A DNA stretch of 64,000 nt from Phormidesmis sp963789215 (GTDB taxonomy: Bacteria > Cyanobacteriota > Cyanobacteriia > Phormidesmidales > Phormidesmidaceae), in contig CAWBJY010000004.1 of the NCBI GenBank assembly GCA_963789215.1, positions 372,001-436,000 of the forward strand, given 5' to 3'. Below, piece after piece: positions 8,190-16,917 of the stretch. How positions within the stretch are numbered: the first letter of the stretch is position 1; every line of letters starts with the position of its first letter. The translations under genes were made by a program, and so were the position numbers. A model generated the notes under the pieces. The model was not told the DNA's origin. It searched no databases and worked only from the letters and a program-made list of their open reading frames with translations.

Positions 8190-8441
8190 ATGGCTCAAAC
8201 CTCTCGTTTGCCGTTGCCTTCGCATATTCACTACGAGCTGCTGCTGCAATTGTTAGAGCGGCAGACGGCTCAGAACATATCGCGCGAGCAGCCGCAAAGA
8301 GAACAGCTACAGAATTTGATTGTGACGCTGCGTAAGGCGTTTTCGCAGCAGAAGCAGCTAGAAGAGAGCTGTGTGCGATCGCAAATTCCGATTGAATATC
8401 ACTGGTCGCTCACCCATATAGACAGCGGTGCGAGCCGCTAA
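8190..8441 (+). CDS. small conserved cyanobacterial protein (DUF5340-like)
   Basis: An 83-residue protein with the segment LPLPSHIHYELLLQLLERQT near the N-terminus. I associate this with a small cyanobacterium-specific family (DUF5340). It is mostly helical and polar, rich in Gln and Glu, with no membrane segment or cofactor motif. The ATG at 8190 gives a compact ORF between trpC and crtI, with 79 nt before and 121 nt after. The function is unknown, and the family name is from memory. Confidence 0.7.
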   Translation: MAQTSRLPLPSHIHYELLLQLLERQTAQNISREQPQREQLQNLIVTLRKAFSQQKQLEESCVRSQIPIEYHWSLTHIDSGASR

Positions 8442-8562
8442 AAAACGCTGCCCAAAAATCATCCTAATGGTTCAAAAGTCCTGTAGATTCGGGCTAGATT
8501 CACGCCCACCCGCGTCTAAATGAGGTTTATACTAAGAAGTGTATAGCTAGTGAAACTACGGT

Positions 8563-10224
8563 ATGAGTCGCAAAAAAGCCATTATTATTGGTTCGGGGAT
8601 CGGTGGGCTGTCTCTGGGCATTCGATTGCAGAGCCTGGGGTTTGACACCACCATTTTTGAAAAATTAGATGCACCGGGTGGAAGAGCCTATGTGCGCCGA
8701 GCCGATGGCTTTACGTTTGATATGGGGCCAACCGTGCTGACGGTGCCGCACCTGATTGAAGAACTGTTTTCGCTAGAGCGAGATGCCGCTGCGCTGCACC
8801 TGCCGGACTTTCCCGCAGAGATTATGGATCCGGCTGATCGCATTAGAACCGGCGTTAGCGGCGGGCCGAATACGTCTAAGTACCTCAAAATTGTTCCGGT
8901 TTTACCGTTCTACCGAATCTATTTTGATGACGGTACTTATTTTGACTATGACGGCGATCCTGAAAGCACTCGCCGCCAAATTGAAGCAATTGAGCCGGAC
9001 GATTTAGAGGGCTACGAGCGCTTTCATAAAGCGGCTAGAGATATTTTTGATCGAGGCTTTATTGAGCTGGGCTACACCTACTTTGGAGATGTGTTCTCCA
9101 TGCTCAAAATTGCGCCTGACCTGGTGAAATTGGATGCAGTGCGCCCGCTGTTCTCGTTTGTAAAACGCTACTTTAAAAGTCCAAAGCTGCAGCAGGTATT
9201 TAGCTTTGAACCGCTGCTAGTCGGGGGCAATCCGCTGACGGTGCCCGCGATTTACGCCATGATTCACTTTGTAGAAAAGACCTGGGGCATTCATTTTGCC
9301 ATGGGTGGCACGGGTGAGCTGGTACGCAGCTTTGTGAAGAAGTTTGAGGAGCTAGGGGGGCAGATTCACTACAACAGTGAAGTGGCCAAAATTGACGTAG
9401 AGGGCTCTTTCTTTGGCAAGAAGGTGGCTAAAGGCATCACGCTAGCCGATGGCACGACGCATGAGGCTGAAGTGGTGGTCTCTAACGGTGACTACGCCAA
9501 CACCTATATGAAGCTGATCGATCCTAAATATCGTTTGATTAATCAGGATTTAAAAGTAAAGCTGACTCGGCAGTCGATGTCGATTTTGGTGATTTACTTT
9601 GGCTTTAGAGCCGATGGCCTTGAAGATTTGGATCTGCGTCATCACAATATTATTTTGGGGCCACGCTACGAGCCATTACTCACCGAGCTGTTCGATAAAA
9701 AGATTCTCAGCCCAGACTTTTCGCAGTATTTGCACGTGCCGTCTTTGACTGACCCGAGCATGGCGCCTCCTGGGCACCATGCGGCCTACACGCTAGTGCC
9801 CGTGCCGAATAATGCCAGCGGAATTGATTGGGATGTGGAAGGGCCGAAGCTAACTGAGCGGGTGCTGACTTTCTTGGATGAGCGCGGCTATATTCCCGAT
9901 CTTAAAGAGCGGTTGGTGTACCAGAGCCATGTGACGCCCGATTACTTTGAAGGAACGCTCAATAGCTATTTGGGTAATGGTTTTGGCGTGGAGCCGGTGC
10001 TGGTACAAAGCGCTTTCTTCCGCCCACACAACCACAGCGAAGATATCTCTAATCTGTATCTGGTGGGCGCGAACACTCAGCCGGGTGGTGGTACGCCTGC
10101 GGTAATGATGTGTGCCAAGATGACGGCTCGCGAGATTGCGAAGAATTTCAATATCTCGCCTGAAGTGGTGAACGGTGTGCCAGCGGCGATCGCCCAAACT
10201 GAACCTGAAGTTGCGACTGTATAG
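8563..10224 (+). CDS. CrtI-type phytoene desaturase / carotenoid FAD oxidoreductase
   Basis: A 553-residue FAD-dependent desaturase. The N-terminal dinucleotide site is AIIIGSGIGGLSLGIRLQSL (about 6-25). The CrtI-like segment APGGRAYVRR then GFTFDMGPTVLT follows (about 41-66). The C-terminal FAD motif is NLYLVGANTQPGGGTPAVMM (about 503-522), where bacterial CrtI usually reads LYLVGAGTHPGAGVPG. Most cyanobacteria desaturate phytoene with CrtP and CrtQ, which look different, so this bacterial-type enzyme is notable. It could act on phytoene, on another carotene (CrtO-like or CrtD-like), or as an isomerase-related paralogue. The substrate is not resolvable here. Confidence 0.8.
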   Translation: MSRKKAIIIGSGIGGLSLGIRLQSLGFDTTIFEKLDAPGGRAYVRRADGFTFDMGPTVLTVPHLIEELFSLERDAAALHLPDFPAEIMDPADRIRTGVSGGPNTSKYLKIVPVLPFYRIYFDDGTYFDYDGDPESTRRQIEAIEPDDLEGYERFHKAARDIFDRGFIELGYTYFGDVFSMLKIAPDLVKLDAVRPLFSFVKRYFKSPKLQQVFSFEPLLVGGNPLTVPAIYAMIHFVEKTWGIHFAMGGTGELVRSFVKKFEELGGQIHYNSEVAKIDVEGSFFGKKVAKGITLADGTTHEAEVVVSNGDYANTYMKLIDPKYRLINQDLKVKLTRQSMSILVIYFGFRADGLEDLDLRHHNIILGPRYEPLLTELFDKKILSPDFSQYLHVPSLTDPSMAPPGHHAAYTLVPVPNNASGIDWDVEGPKLTERVLTFLDERGYIPDLKERLVYQSHVTPDYFEGTLNSYLGNGFGVEPVLVQSAFFRPHNHSEDISNLYLVGANTQPGGGTPAVMMCAKMTAREIAKNFNISPEVVNGVPAAIAQTEPEVATV

Positions 10225-10261
10225 GCCGCTTAGCTGGCCAATTGAAGATAAGGAACCTTGA

Positions 10262-11042
10262 ATGCTCCCCAAAGAAGACCTCCTGAAGCGATCTGAGAAT
10301 AAGGAAACGCTTTCTCGGGTAATTGATAAAGCCGAGCAGGCGATTCGGACTTGGGAGCTGGTGGCGACAGATTTTTTGTCGCCGCCGGAGCTATTCGAGG
10401 CGCAAGTCTGCTTTTGAGAAGCTAACGGATATCCATACGATGGCGAGCGGCGGCTATCCGCAGGCGGAGCGTCAGCGGCTGCTGATTGCGCGCTCAGAAA
10501 TTCCGCTAGAGGGCGCGGAAGTGCCTTTGGCGGCGCTAAGTATTGCCGGTAATTTTTTGTTTGATACGGCGTCTCATCGCGACTTTTTAGGCTCGCTATT
10601 GGGGACTGGGCTGGTGCGCGATAAGGTGGGCGATATTATTGTGCTGGGCGAGCGAGGGGCGCAGGCGATTGTGGTGCCCGAGCTGATTGAGTTTTTGAGC
10701 ACAAGCCTAATTCAGGTGCGCTCTGTGCCCGTGAAGACGAGCCAGATTGAGGTGAGCGAACTGCGGGTGCGTGAACCGCGCAAAAAGGAAATGACGACGG
10801 TGGAAGCTTCGATGCGATTGGATGCGATCGCATCGGCGGGCTTTGGGATGTCGCGCAGCAAAATGGCCGACATGATTACCGGCGGCGACGTGCGCATTAA
10901 CTGGAAGCCGGTGTCGCAGTCTAGCCACAAGGTGCAGACGGGCGATTTGATTGCGATTCGCGGTAAAGGGCGGCTGGAGATTGGCGATGTGGCCGTGACT
11001 AAAAAAGAGCGGTATCGGGTTCAGCTAACGCGTTTGGTATAG
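10262..11042 (+). pseudogene. photosystem II S4-domain protein, interrupted by a +1 frameshift
   Basis: Translation from the ATG at 10262 gives MLPKEDLLKRSENKETLSR...SPPELFEAQ, the expected N-terminus of the cyanobacterial/plastid 'PSII S4 domain' protein. The frame then hits a TGA at 10415-10417. One base further on, the frame continues SAFEKLTDIHTMASGGYPQAER through FLFDTASHRDFLGSLLGTG to a C-terminal S4 RNA-binding domain (RLDAIASAGFGMSRSKMADM, GDVRINWKPV). Removing one base near 10406 restores a protein of about 259 residues. The stretch is not a long homopolymer. It is either a sequencing error or a recent lesion. An internal start in the second frame would lack the conserved N-terminal 45 residues. 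Confidence 0.85.
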
Positions 11043-11178
11043 AAAACGCTCCCTTTTAGGCTGGCCTCAGTAGAAATATTGACCAGCGCCCATTATTAAA
11101 TACCCGAACTTGCCGGATAGTCTTCTTATCTCTTGTATGAGGGGTTAGACCCCTTGTAAGTTTCAGTGAGTTTTAGAC

Positions 11179-12444
11179 ATGGCTCGTCTGAGCGATCGCG
11201 CCTTCAAAGTCATCGAACTGGAGATTGACGATCTTCATAATCGAGGCGTTATCGACAAGCTAGATAGCATTATTTTGGTCTCTCGCCTCTGCACGCTACG
11301 AGCTGAGGCAGGCAAACACTTAACGCGTACTCAAGTTTGGGACAACTTGTGCGATGTGGTTCCAGATATTGATCCCAAAGTGCTTACTAGCGCGGCTGCT
11401 AGCAATAAGGGCCTGTCCGACGTGAGAATTTCCGTTGGGGTGGGCGCGACGGCCGTGCTGGTGGCTTCTACGTTTGGCATGAAGGCAACGACGGCTTCTG
11501 TAGATATTTCTGCCCTGTCTTCTACTCTGCCGGTTGCTGATGTTAGCCAGGATGCAGCTCAAGGCAATCAGAAAGATGGAAATCGAGCTGAGGGGCGAGT
11601 TGAGAGTCGAACTGGGAGCCGCGCCGCCAATCCGATTATGAAGCGCCTGTCGCTTAAGGCGAGGTTTACGAGGACGGGCGAAAAAGCATCTGAGTCGGCT
11701 GCTTTTATTCAGGCTAAAGATTTGGGGTGGCAGGCGGCGCTGAAGGGAAAAAATCCGCCGCATAGCGCTCAGCACTGGCGGGAGACGGCGGCGCTGTGGC
11801 AGCAGGCAATTGTCTATCTACATCAGGTGCCTAAGCGCGCTGCAAACTACGAGGTAGTTGAGGCCAAGATTGCCTTCTATGAGAAAAATCTTGAGGAGAT
11901 TGAGGGCCGATGGGCAGTGGCGATCGCCCGAGAAAATTCACCCCAGGTCATGAATCCTGCGCCTTCTACGCAGGTGAATGTGCCTCAGTTTTCTTCGACT
12001 GTCGCGGATGATTTGGCGATCGCTCGTCGCCACGGCTGGCAGGCGTCTTTGGCCAGTCAGAACGCGCCTCATCCCGCGCGAAAATGGGCTGATATTTCTC
12101 GCCATTGGAGAACGGCGCTGCAGCACATAGATCAAGTGCCGGCTGAAAGCGCTCAATACGCTGAGGCTCAGCAGGTTAAAGCGATCTATCAGAAAAATTT
12201 AGCGGCGGTGCGTCAGCGCTATTTGCAAGAGCAGGCGGCGAGCCAGAGCGTCGCTTCTTTGCAAGCAGCTTTAGGTGAGATTAAGCGATCGGGGCTGTCT
12301 CATCAGGCGCAGGCGCAGCAGCAGCAGGCTATTCTCAATAGGCTAAGCGCTATTCCGGTGGGCACGGATGCTCATTCGCAGGCTCAACGTGCGATCGCTC
12401 AAATTAGCGCAAGCAGCGATGAAAAAATTGCCGCTTCCTACTAG
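11179..12444 (+). CDS. unknown protein with a duplicated ~70-residue helical module
   Basis: A 421-residue protein of unrecognised family. Residues 1-75 form a conserved-looking head (LSDRAFKVIELEIDDLHNRG, SRLCTLRAEAGKHLTRTQVW). A possible hydrophobic segment lies at about 78-100 (ISVGVGATAVLVASTFGM), then a basic, low-complexity linker. Two copies of one module follow at about 177-245 and 277-350. Both have the pattern A..(L/H)GWQA.L..(K/Q)N.PH.A..W......W..A...(L/I).QVP....Y.....(A/V)K..Y.KNL. I have seen this pattern only loosely in cyanobacterial membrane-tethered proteins and assign no function. The C-terminus is Gln/Ala-rich. It is preceded by 136 nt and followed by a 322-nt gap. Confidence 0.7.
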   Translation: MARLSDRAFKVIELEIDDLHNRGVIDKLDSIILVSRLCTLRAEAGKHLTRTQVWDNLCDVVPDIDPKVLTSAAASNKGLSDVRISVGVGATAVLVASTFGMKATTASVDISALSSTLPVADVSQDAAQGNQKDGNRAEGRVESRTGSRAANPIMKRLSLKARFTRTGEKASESAAFIQAKDLGWQAALKGKNPPHSAQHWRETAALWQQAIVYLHQVPKRAANYEVVEAKIAFYEKNLEEIEGRWAVAIARENSPQVMNPAPSTQVNVPQFSSTVADDLAIARRHGWQASLASQNAPHPARKWADISRHWRTALQHIDQVPAESAQYAEAQQVKAIYQKNLAAVRQRYLQEQAASQSVASLQAALGEIKRSGLSHQAQAQQQQAILNRLSAIPVGTDAHSQAQRAIAQISASSDEKIAASY

Positions 12445-12497
12445 GTTCTTCTTACTAGCCTTTTCTTACTAACAGCGCAGCGCCTTGTAAGAAGAAC
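12445..12497. repeat. 11-nt inverted repeat after the module-duplicated ORF
   Basis: GTTCTTCTTAC (12445-12455) starts at the stop codon region of the preceding gene and is perfectly complemented by GTAAGAAGAAC (12487-12497), with a 31-nt loop. There is no T-run, so a terminator role is uncertain. The rest of the 322-nt gap before ndhF (12445-12766) is AT-rich and shows no gene; it presumably carries the ndhF promoter and leader. Confidence 0.6.
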
Positions 12498-12766
12498 ATC
12501 TTGGAAAAAAGTTAGCTATCTTACGGTTGCTCTAGCAAATTGGGCCTAGGATTGCTTTGCCAATACAGGTTTTATCTGCCGAGTTAAGCATTTTTATTTA
12601 ATTGAAATCGTCTTTTCTGTCTGCATTCCGTCTAAAGCAACACAAACCGATAGGCAGAATATGTCATTATGTAACGGATTTGCCAGGTGCGCTTAACCCC
12701 AATTTCACTATCGGCAGATATGAAATTGATATTAAGCAAACCCGCTGGCAGGAAATGGAGTAAGTA

Positions 12767-14839
12767 ATGGAATCCGTCGAGTCCATCTATAAATATGCCT
12801 GGATTATCCCAGTGCTGCCCCTATTTGGCGCAGCCGTTGTGGGTACAGGCTTAATCAGCTACAACGAAGCGACCAACAAGCTTAGAAAGCCGGTCGCGAC
12901 TTTTATCGTTAGCCTTATTGGCGCGGCGATGGCGCTGTCCATCATGATTCTGGTCAGCCAGCTTCAAGGACACGCCCCCTATACCTATCTGATCGAATGG
13001 GCCTCTGCTGGAGACTTTACGATCAACATGGGCTTTACCATCGACCACATCACGTCGCTGATGCTGGTGATCGTCACCACCGTTGCCTTTTTGGTGATGA
13101 TTTACACCGATGGCTACATGTCTCACGACCCCAGCTATGTTCGCTTTTATGCTTATTTGAGCCTGTTTAGCTCATCCATGCTGGGCCTAGTTATTAGCCC
13201 TAACCTTTTGCAGGTCTATGTTTTTTGGGAGCTGGTGGGCATGTGCTCCTACCTGCTAATCGGCTATTGGTACGACCGAGACGGTGCTGCCGATGCTTGC
13301 CAGAAGGCATTTGTGACTAACCGAGTGGGCGACTTTGGTCTGCTGCTTGGCATGCTGGGTCTATTCTGGGCGACTGGCACCTTTGAGTTTGAACTCATGG
13401 GCGAGCGGCTCAGCGATTTGGTTACGACAGGCGCGATCTCAGGCGGGCTAGCTGCTTTGTTTGCAGGTTTGGTCTTTATGGGGCCAATGGCGAAGTCGGC
13501 GCAGTTCCCGCTGCACGTGTGGCTGCCCGACGCGATGGAAGGCCCTACGCCTATTTCGGCGCTGATTCACGCGGCAACAATGGTTGCAGCGGGCGTCTTT
13601 TTGATTGCGCGGATGTATCCCGTTTTTGAAGATATTCCTACTGTCATGAGCATCATTGCCTGGACAGGAACGATTACGGCCTTTTTGGGCGCATCGATTG
13701 CAATTACGCAAAACGATATTAAGAAAGGGCTGGCCTTTTCTACGATGTCTCAGCTGGGCTACATGGTGATGGCGATGGGCGTGGGTGCTTATACAGCTGG
13801 CCTGTTTCACCTGATGACTCACGCTTACTTTAAGGCGATGCTGTTCCTGGGTTCAGGTTCGGTTATTCACGGCATGGAAGAAGTGGTGGGCCACGACCCG
13901 GCGCTAGCGCAAGATATGCGTTTGATGGGCGGTTTGCGCAAGTACATGCCGATTACGTCGATTACCTTTTTGATTGGTACGCTGGCAATTTCAGGTCTGC
14001 CGCCTTTTGCCGGATTTTGGTCTAAGGACGAGATCTTAGGCTCTGTGTTTGAGGTGAATCCGGTGATGTGGGCGATTGGCTGGGTCACGGCTGGTGCGAC
14101 TGCGTTTTATATGTTCCGCATGTATTTTTCTACCTTTGAAGGTGAGTTTCGCGGTAACGATGCGGATATTCGCAAAATGGTGAAGGTGCAGTCTTTGCAA
14201 ATGGCGGGCGCATCGATGGGGCCAGGTGCGATGAGCACTCAAGAACTGGTCGCAGAAGACACTGGCCACGGCGACCATCATCACGCTGAGGAGCCGCACG
14301 AGTCGGTTTTGAGCATGACTTTTCCACTGATGATGCTGGCGATTCCGTCGGCGCTCATTGGTTTGGTGGGTACGCCGTTTGCCAATTACTTTGAGGCGTT
14401 TATTCATCCTTCGGGAGAGGCGCTAACGGTTGCAGAGATTGCTGAAGAGTTTGACGTTAACGAGTTTGTGCGGATGGCTGGGCTGTCTGTTGCGATTTCG
14501 GTGGCGGGAATTATTTTGGCGGTGCTGATGTATCGGACTAAGGCGATTAGTGCTAGTGCGATCGCAAATAAAATCAAGCCGCTTTACAACCTCTCACTCA
14601 ATAAGTGGTACATCGACGACATCTACCGCGAGGTCTTTATTAAAGGCACTCGAAATCTGGCTAAAGGCGTCTTGAACGTAGACGTTAAAATCGTTGACGG
14701 GATTGTCAACCTTACTGGCTTCGTCACGCTGGTGACGGGCGAAGGGTTGAAGTACTTCGAGAATGGCCGAGCTCAATTCTATGCACTCATTGTGTTTGGC
14801 GCAGTGCTGGGCCTGGTCTTTGTCTCGGGTCTGGGTTAG
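12767..14839 (+). CDS. ndhF: NAD(P)H-quinone oxidoreductase subunit 5, NdhF1-type
   Basis: A 690-residue, multi-spanning proton-pumping subunit of the cyanobacterial NDH-1 complex in the thylakoid membrane. It is homologous to the antiporter-like NuoL subunit. It has the N-terminal domain GFTIDHITSLMLVIVTTVAFL and FWELVGMCSYLLIGYWY, with the conserved Glu in the latter. The core follows with FPLHVWLPDAMEGPTPISAL (about 246-265) and HAATMVAAGVFLI. Later come GLAFSTMSQLGYMVMAMGVG and a His-rich loop near residue 505 (GDHHHAEEPHE). The length and early sequence fit the NdhF1 (respiration/cyclic flow) form better than the shorter CO2-uptake NdhF3/F4. ndhD follows, separated by a terminator. Confidence 0.94.
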   Translation: MESVESIYKYAWIIPVLPLFGAAVVGTGLISYNEATNKLRKPVATFIVSLIGAAMALSIMILVSQLQGHAPYTYLIEWASAGDFTINMGFTIDHITSLMLVIVTTVAFLVMIYTDGYMSHDPSYVRFYAYLSLFSSSMLGLVISPNLLQVYVFWELVGMCSYLLIGYWYDRDGAADACQKAFVTNRVGDFGLLLGMLGLFWATGTFEFELMGERLSDLVTTGAISGGLAALFAGLVFMGPMAKSAQFPLHVWLPDAMEGPTPISALIHAATMVAAGVFLIARMYPVFEDIPTVMSIIAWTGTITAFLGASIAITQNDIKKGLAFSTMSQLGYMVMAMGVGAYTAGLFHLMTHAYFKAMLFLGSGSVIHGMEEVVGHDPALAQDMRLMGGLRKYMPITSITFLIGTLAISGLPPFAGFWSKDEILGSVFEVNPVMWAIGWVTAGATAFYMFRMYFSTFEGEFRGNDADIRKMVKVQSLQMAGASMGPGAMSTQELVAEDTGHGDHHHAEEPHESVLSMTFPLMMLAIPSALIGLVGTPFANYFEAFIHPSGEALTVAEIAEEFDVNEFVRMAGLSVAISVAGIILAVLMYRTKAISASAIANKIKPLYNLSLNKWYIDDIYREVFIKGTRNLAKGVLNVDVKIVDGIVNLTGFVTLVTGEGLKYFENGRAQFYALIVFGAVLGLVFVSGLG

Positions 14840-14870
14840 ATAAACCTCGACTGCATGAAAGACGAGAGGA

Positions 14871-14901
14871 AGCACCGGAAGTTATTTTCGGTGCTCTTTT
14901 T
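14871..14901 (+). terminator. intrinsic terminator after ndhF
   Basis: AGCACCGGAA pairs with TTTCGGTGCT across the loop GTTAT (ten pairs, one a G-T wobble), followed directly by CTTTTTT. It lies 31 nt after the ndhF stop, so ndhD probably has its own promoter. Confidence 0.85.
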
Positions 14902-14903
14902 TG

Positions 14904-14935
14904 TTCTGTAATAACAGATTTTATTCTGTAATAAC
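14904..14935. repeat. 12-nt direct repeat in the ndhF-ndhD gap
   Basis: TTCTGTAATAAC occurs at 14904-14915 and again at 14924-14935. The remaining intergenic DNA up to ndhD (to 15238) has no convincing gene. An 87-codon open frame on the minus strand looks like chance. The ndhD promoter should lie here, but I cannot pick it confidently. Confidence 0.6.
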
Positions 14936-15238
14936 CGAAGAATAGAAAGCTTCTAGTGATCTGGCGTTATAGCTAGTACACTCACGCCTCCAAGCTTCAC
15001 TAGCGATCCTTAAGGTGGTGCTAAGTTGAGGGGCGTCTTTGAGAAGTGGCAGTATCATGCACTGGCAGCCGCGTTTCGAGTCGCTTTGGGAGTGCGAACT
15101 TTGGTTGCTCACTGGATAAGAAAAAGTAATTCCTGTCCCACAGACTCTATTTTTCTTCCTACAGTGTGAAAAGAAATCAAGCATTTGCTTTTATAGTTCA
15201 TCGGTAGCCCTACTGCGCCGCAGCATATCAGTTTCGTT

Positions 15239-16840
15239 ATGGATCAATTTCCCTGGCTGTCGTTCATTATTTTCTTTCCCTTTCTGGCGGCGTTTGCGAT
15301 CCCGTTCATCCCTGATGAAAAAGGTCGTACCGTTCGCTGGTATGCCTTAGTCGTCGGCCTGATTGACTTCGCGGTTATCGTCTACGCCTTTGTCAATAAC
15401 TACGACATCAGCTCCTCAGGGATGCAGCTTTACGAAAGCTATACCTGGGTGCCGCAGATCGACCTGCGCTGGTCGGTCGGGGTCGATGGTTTGTCGATGC
15501 CGCTGGTGGTATTGACTGGCTTTATTACAACGCTGGCAATTCTGGCTTCCTGGCCAGTGACGTTTAAGCCCAAGCTTTTTTACTTCTTGCTGCTGTCTAT
15601 GTACGCGGGGCAAATTGGCGTATTTGCCGTGCAAGATATGCTGCTGTTCTTCCTGATGTGGGAGCTAGAGCTGCTGCCGGTTTATTTGCTGCTGTCGATT
15701 TGGGGCGGTAAGAAGCGGTTGTATGCAGCGACGAAGTTCATTCTGTATACGGCGGGTGGTTCGCTGTTTATTTTGCTGGCCGCGCTTGGCATGGCTTTTT
15801 ACGGCGATACGGTTACCTTCGATATGCAGACGCTGGCGGCGAAGGAGTTTCCGCTGAGGCTTCAGCTATTTCTGTATTCAGGGTTTTTGATTGCCTATGC
15901 CGTCAAGCTGCCGATTATTCCGTTTCACACTTGGCTGCCGGATGCTCACGGTGAGGCGACTGCGCCCGTTCACATGCTGCTAGCTGGCATTCTGCTGAAG
16001 ATGGGTGGCTATGCGATTATTCGGATGAACGTGGAAATGCTGCCGCAGGCCCATGCGGTAATTGCGCCGGGGCTGGTGATATTTGGCGTGGTAAATATTA
16101 TTTACGCAGCGCTGACTTCCTTTGCCCAGAACAACCTCAAGCGCAAGATTGCCTATTCGTCGATCTCGCACATGGGATTTGTGATGATTGGTATTGGCTC
16201 GTTTACCAACTTAGGACTGAGCGGCGCGGTGCTGCAAATGGTGTCTCACGGGCTGATTGGCGCGAGTCTTTTCTTCCTAGTCGGCGCTACTTACGACCGT
16301 ACGCACACGCTGATTCTCGATGAGATGGGCGGTATTGGTCGCAAGATGCCGAAGATTTTCTCGATGTTTACCACTTGCTCTATGGCTTCTTTGGCGCTGC
16401 CGGGGATGAGCGGCTTTGTGGCAGAGCTGATGGTGTTTGTGGGCTTTGCAAATAGCGATGCCTATGGCTTTAACTTTAAGCTGATTGTGGTGATGCTGAT
16501 GGCGGTGGGCGTGATTTTGACGCCGCTGTATCTGCTGTCGATGCTGCGCGATATTTTCTACGGCCCTGAGAATAAGGAGCTGATTGAGAAAGAGGTGCTG
16601 ATCGATGCGGAGCCTCGGGAGATCTTTGTAATTACCTGCTTGTTGATTCCGATTATTGGCTTTGGCTTGTATCCAAAAGGGCTAACCCAGCTTTATGATG
16701 CGAAAACGGTACAGCTAACTGAGCGGATTCGAGAGCAAATGTTTGTAATTGCGCAGGATAAAACGCCGCCGCTGCCGATTGCGACGACGCCTTTATTAAA
16801 TGCGCCGCTAAACGCGCCAGATATTACGCCTCGAAAGTAA
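15239..16840 (+). CDS. ndhD: NAD(P)H-quinone oxidoreductase subunit 4, NdhD1-type
   Basis: A 533-residue antiporter-like membrane subunit of NDH-1 (NuoM homologue). Diagnostic segments are WSVGVDGLSMPLVVLTGFIT (about 79-98), FFLMWELELLPVYLLLSIWGG with its conserved Glu residues (about 137-157), KLPIIPFHTWLPDAHGEA (about 223-240), APVHMLLAGILLKMGGYAII and the Lys-bearing NNLKRKIAYSSISHMGF loop. Length and sequence suit NdhD1, which pairs with NdhF1 in the form used for respiration and cyclic electron flow. The ATG at 15239 lacks a strong ribosome binding site. A strong terminator follows. Confidence 0.94.
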   Translation: MDQFPWLSFIIFFPFLAAFAIPFIPDEKGRTVRWYALVVGLIDFAVIVYAFVNNYDISSSGMQLYESYTWVPQIDLRWSVGVDGLSMPLVVLTGFITTLAILASWPVTFKPKLFYFLLLSMYAGQIGVFAVQDMLLFFLMWELELLPVYLLLSIWGGKKRLYAATKFILYTAGGSLFILLAALGMAFYGDTVTFDMQTLAAKEFPLRLQLFLYSGFLIAYAVKLPIIPFHTWLPDAHGEATAPVHMLLAGILLKMGGYAIIRMNVEMLPQAHAVIAPGLVIFGVVNIIYAALTSFAQNNLKRKIAYSSISHMGFVMIGIGSFTNLGLSGAVLQMVSHGLIGASLFFLVGATYDRTHTLILDEMGGIGRKMPKIFSMFTTCSMASLALPGMSGFVAELMVFVGFANSDAYGFNFKLIVVMLMAVGVILTPLYLLSMLRDIFYGPENKELIEKEVLIDAEPREIFVITCLLIPIIGFGLYPKGLTQLYDAKTVQLTERIREQMFVIAQDKTPPLPIATTPLLNAPLNAPDITPRK

Positions 16841-16880
16841 GCGATCGCTCGCTAGTATTTGGGCTAAACTGAGTCTGATT

Positions 16881-16911
16881 AAATCCCTCGTCTGATAGGC
16901 GGGGGATTTTT
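16881..16911 (+). terminator. intrinsic terminator after ndhD
   Basis: AAATCCCTCGTC pairs over twelve positions (two G-T wobbles) with GGCGGGGGATTT around the loop TGATA, and the 3' arm runs into TTTTT. It ends only 7 nt before the first possible ftsW start. Confidence 0.85.
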
Positions 16912-16917
16912 GTTGCA

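Noticed and set aside
14921..15184. 87-codon minus-strand open frame between ndhF and ndhD
   Set aside because: The composition is unlike a folded protein, there is no ribosome binding site, and it overlaps a direct repeat and the terminator flank. Treated as chance.
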